Source: an uncultured Lachnospiraceae bacterium (lineage in GTDB: Bacteria > Bacillota > Clostridia > Lachnospirales > Lachnospiraceae). Taken from it: a stretch of DNA of 64,000 nt. The notes beneath the pieces were generated by a model. That model had not been told where the DNA came from. It saw only the letters and a program-made list of their open reading frames with translations, and searched no databases. Below, one piece after another: positions 63,993 to 64,000 of this stretch. The stretch's first letter is position 1, and every line of letters starts with the position of its first letter. Where the stretch lies: contig CAJUGD010000011.1 of NCBI GenBank assembly GCA_910586205.1, positions 48,235 to 112,234 on the forward strand. The letters run 5' to 3'. Position numbers and translations under genes: made by a program.

Positions 63993-64000
63993 ATGGGAAG
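63993..64000 (+). CDS. start of a gene cut by the window end, possibly IS transposase
   Basis: ATGGGAAG after AAGGAG (63979-63984) with an eight-base spacer. The leader contains TAGACA ... TGTCTA (about 63942-63973), the kind of short inverted pair found in left ends of IS3-type elements, whose OrfA often begins MGR or MGK. Only two full codons are visible, so this is a guess from context. Confidence 0.3.

Overview
The window looks like a chromosomal segment of a Gram-positive anaerobic Firmicute, most likely a gut Lachnospiraceae (Enterocloster, Hungatella, Lacrimispora or Blautia type). The basis is moderate GC, strong AAGGAGG-type ribosome binding sites, TTGACA/TATAAT promoters, a Phe T-box leader, YesM/YesN regulators, an LplABC-type sugar ABC transporter, a lipoteichoic-acid-synthase-like membrane enzyme and several dispersed palindromic repeats. 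The species cannot be read from the sequence alone.

Layout. 0-8.7 kb holds housekeeping genes: a truncated TepA/ClpP-like protease, YjfB, cardiolipin synthase, O-acetylhomoserine sulfhydrylase, an LtaS-like enzyme, a PTS EIIA-Glc, a small multidrug-export-family protein and a tRNA-dihydrouridine synthase. 8.9-26.5 kb, all on the minus strand, is a coherent alpha-glucan (probably dextran or isomalto-oligosaccharide) locus. It carries a YesN/YesM two-component pair, a lipoprotein with two permeases, a surface protein with glucan/cell-wall-binding repeats, a 1687-residue secreted protein of about ten beta-sandwich binding modules, a secreted GH66 enzyme, and a cytosolic GH13 oligo-1,6-glucosidase. 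The picture is capture and cleavage outside, ABC uptake, then glucose release inside.

26.6-28.4 kb holds the most unusual feature: a gene-free, heavily structured stretch with a circularly permuted tRNA mimic (T arm, a mini-acceptor closed by GAAA, D arm), as in bacterial Y RNAs of the YrlA type. It lies directly upstream of a slipin/SPFH gene. No Ro60 or RtcB gene is in the window. 28.5-34.1 kb has exonuclease III, a MarR-MATE pair with two visible operators, two tandem WYL regulators and a small DUF6718-type protein. 34.3-47.1 kb is core metabolism: gltBD, an enolase whose start codon is buried in a perfect inverted repeat, pheST under a T-box, and nagB.

47.2-57.4 kb is a defence island: a complete type II Wadjet (jetABCD) operon followed by a DEDDh exonuclease, then two small ORFs, a yjdF gene with a riboswitch-like leader, a 164-bp MITE and other repeat debris. 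57.7-62.9 kb is a PTS locus in which EIIBC and EIIA flank an adenylosuccinate-lyase-superfamily enzyme, with a divergent Mga/PRD-type activator. This is an unusual combination that suggests uptake of an amino-acid-conjugated sugar. The last kilobase has mobile-element debris, a GNAT acetyltransferase and possibly the left end of an insertion sequence.

Most starts below were re-chosen from ribosome binding sites, so they are sometimes shorter than the longest open frame. All functional calls rest on recognised motifs and context; no database search was possible.
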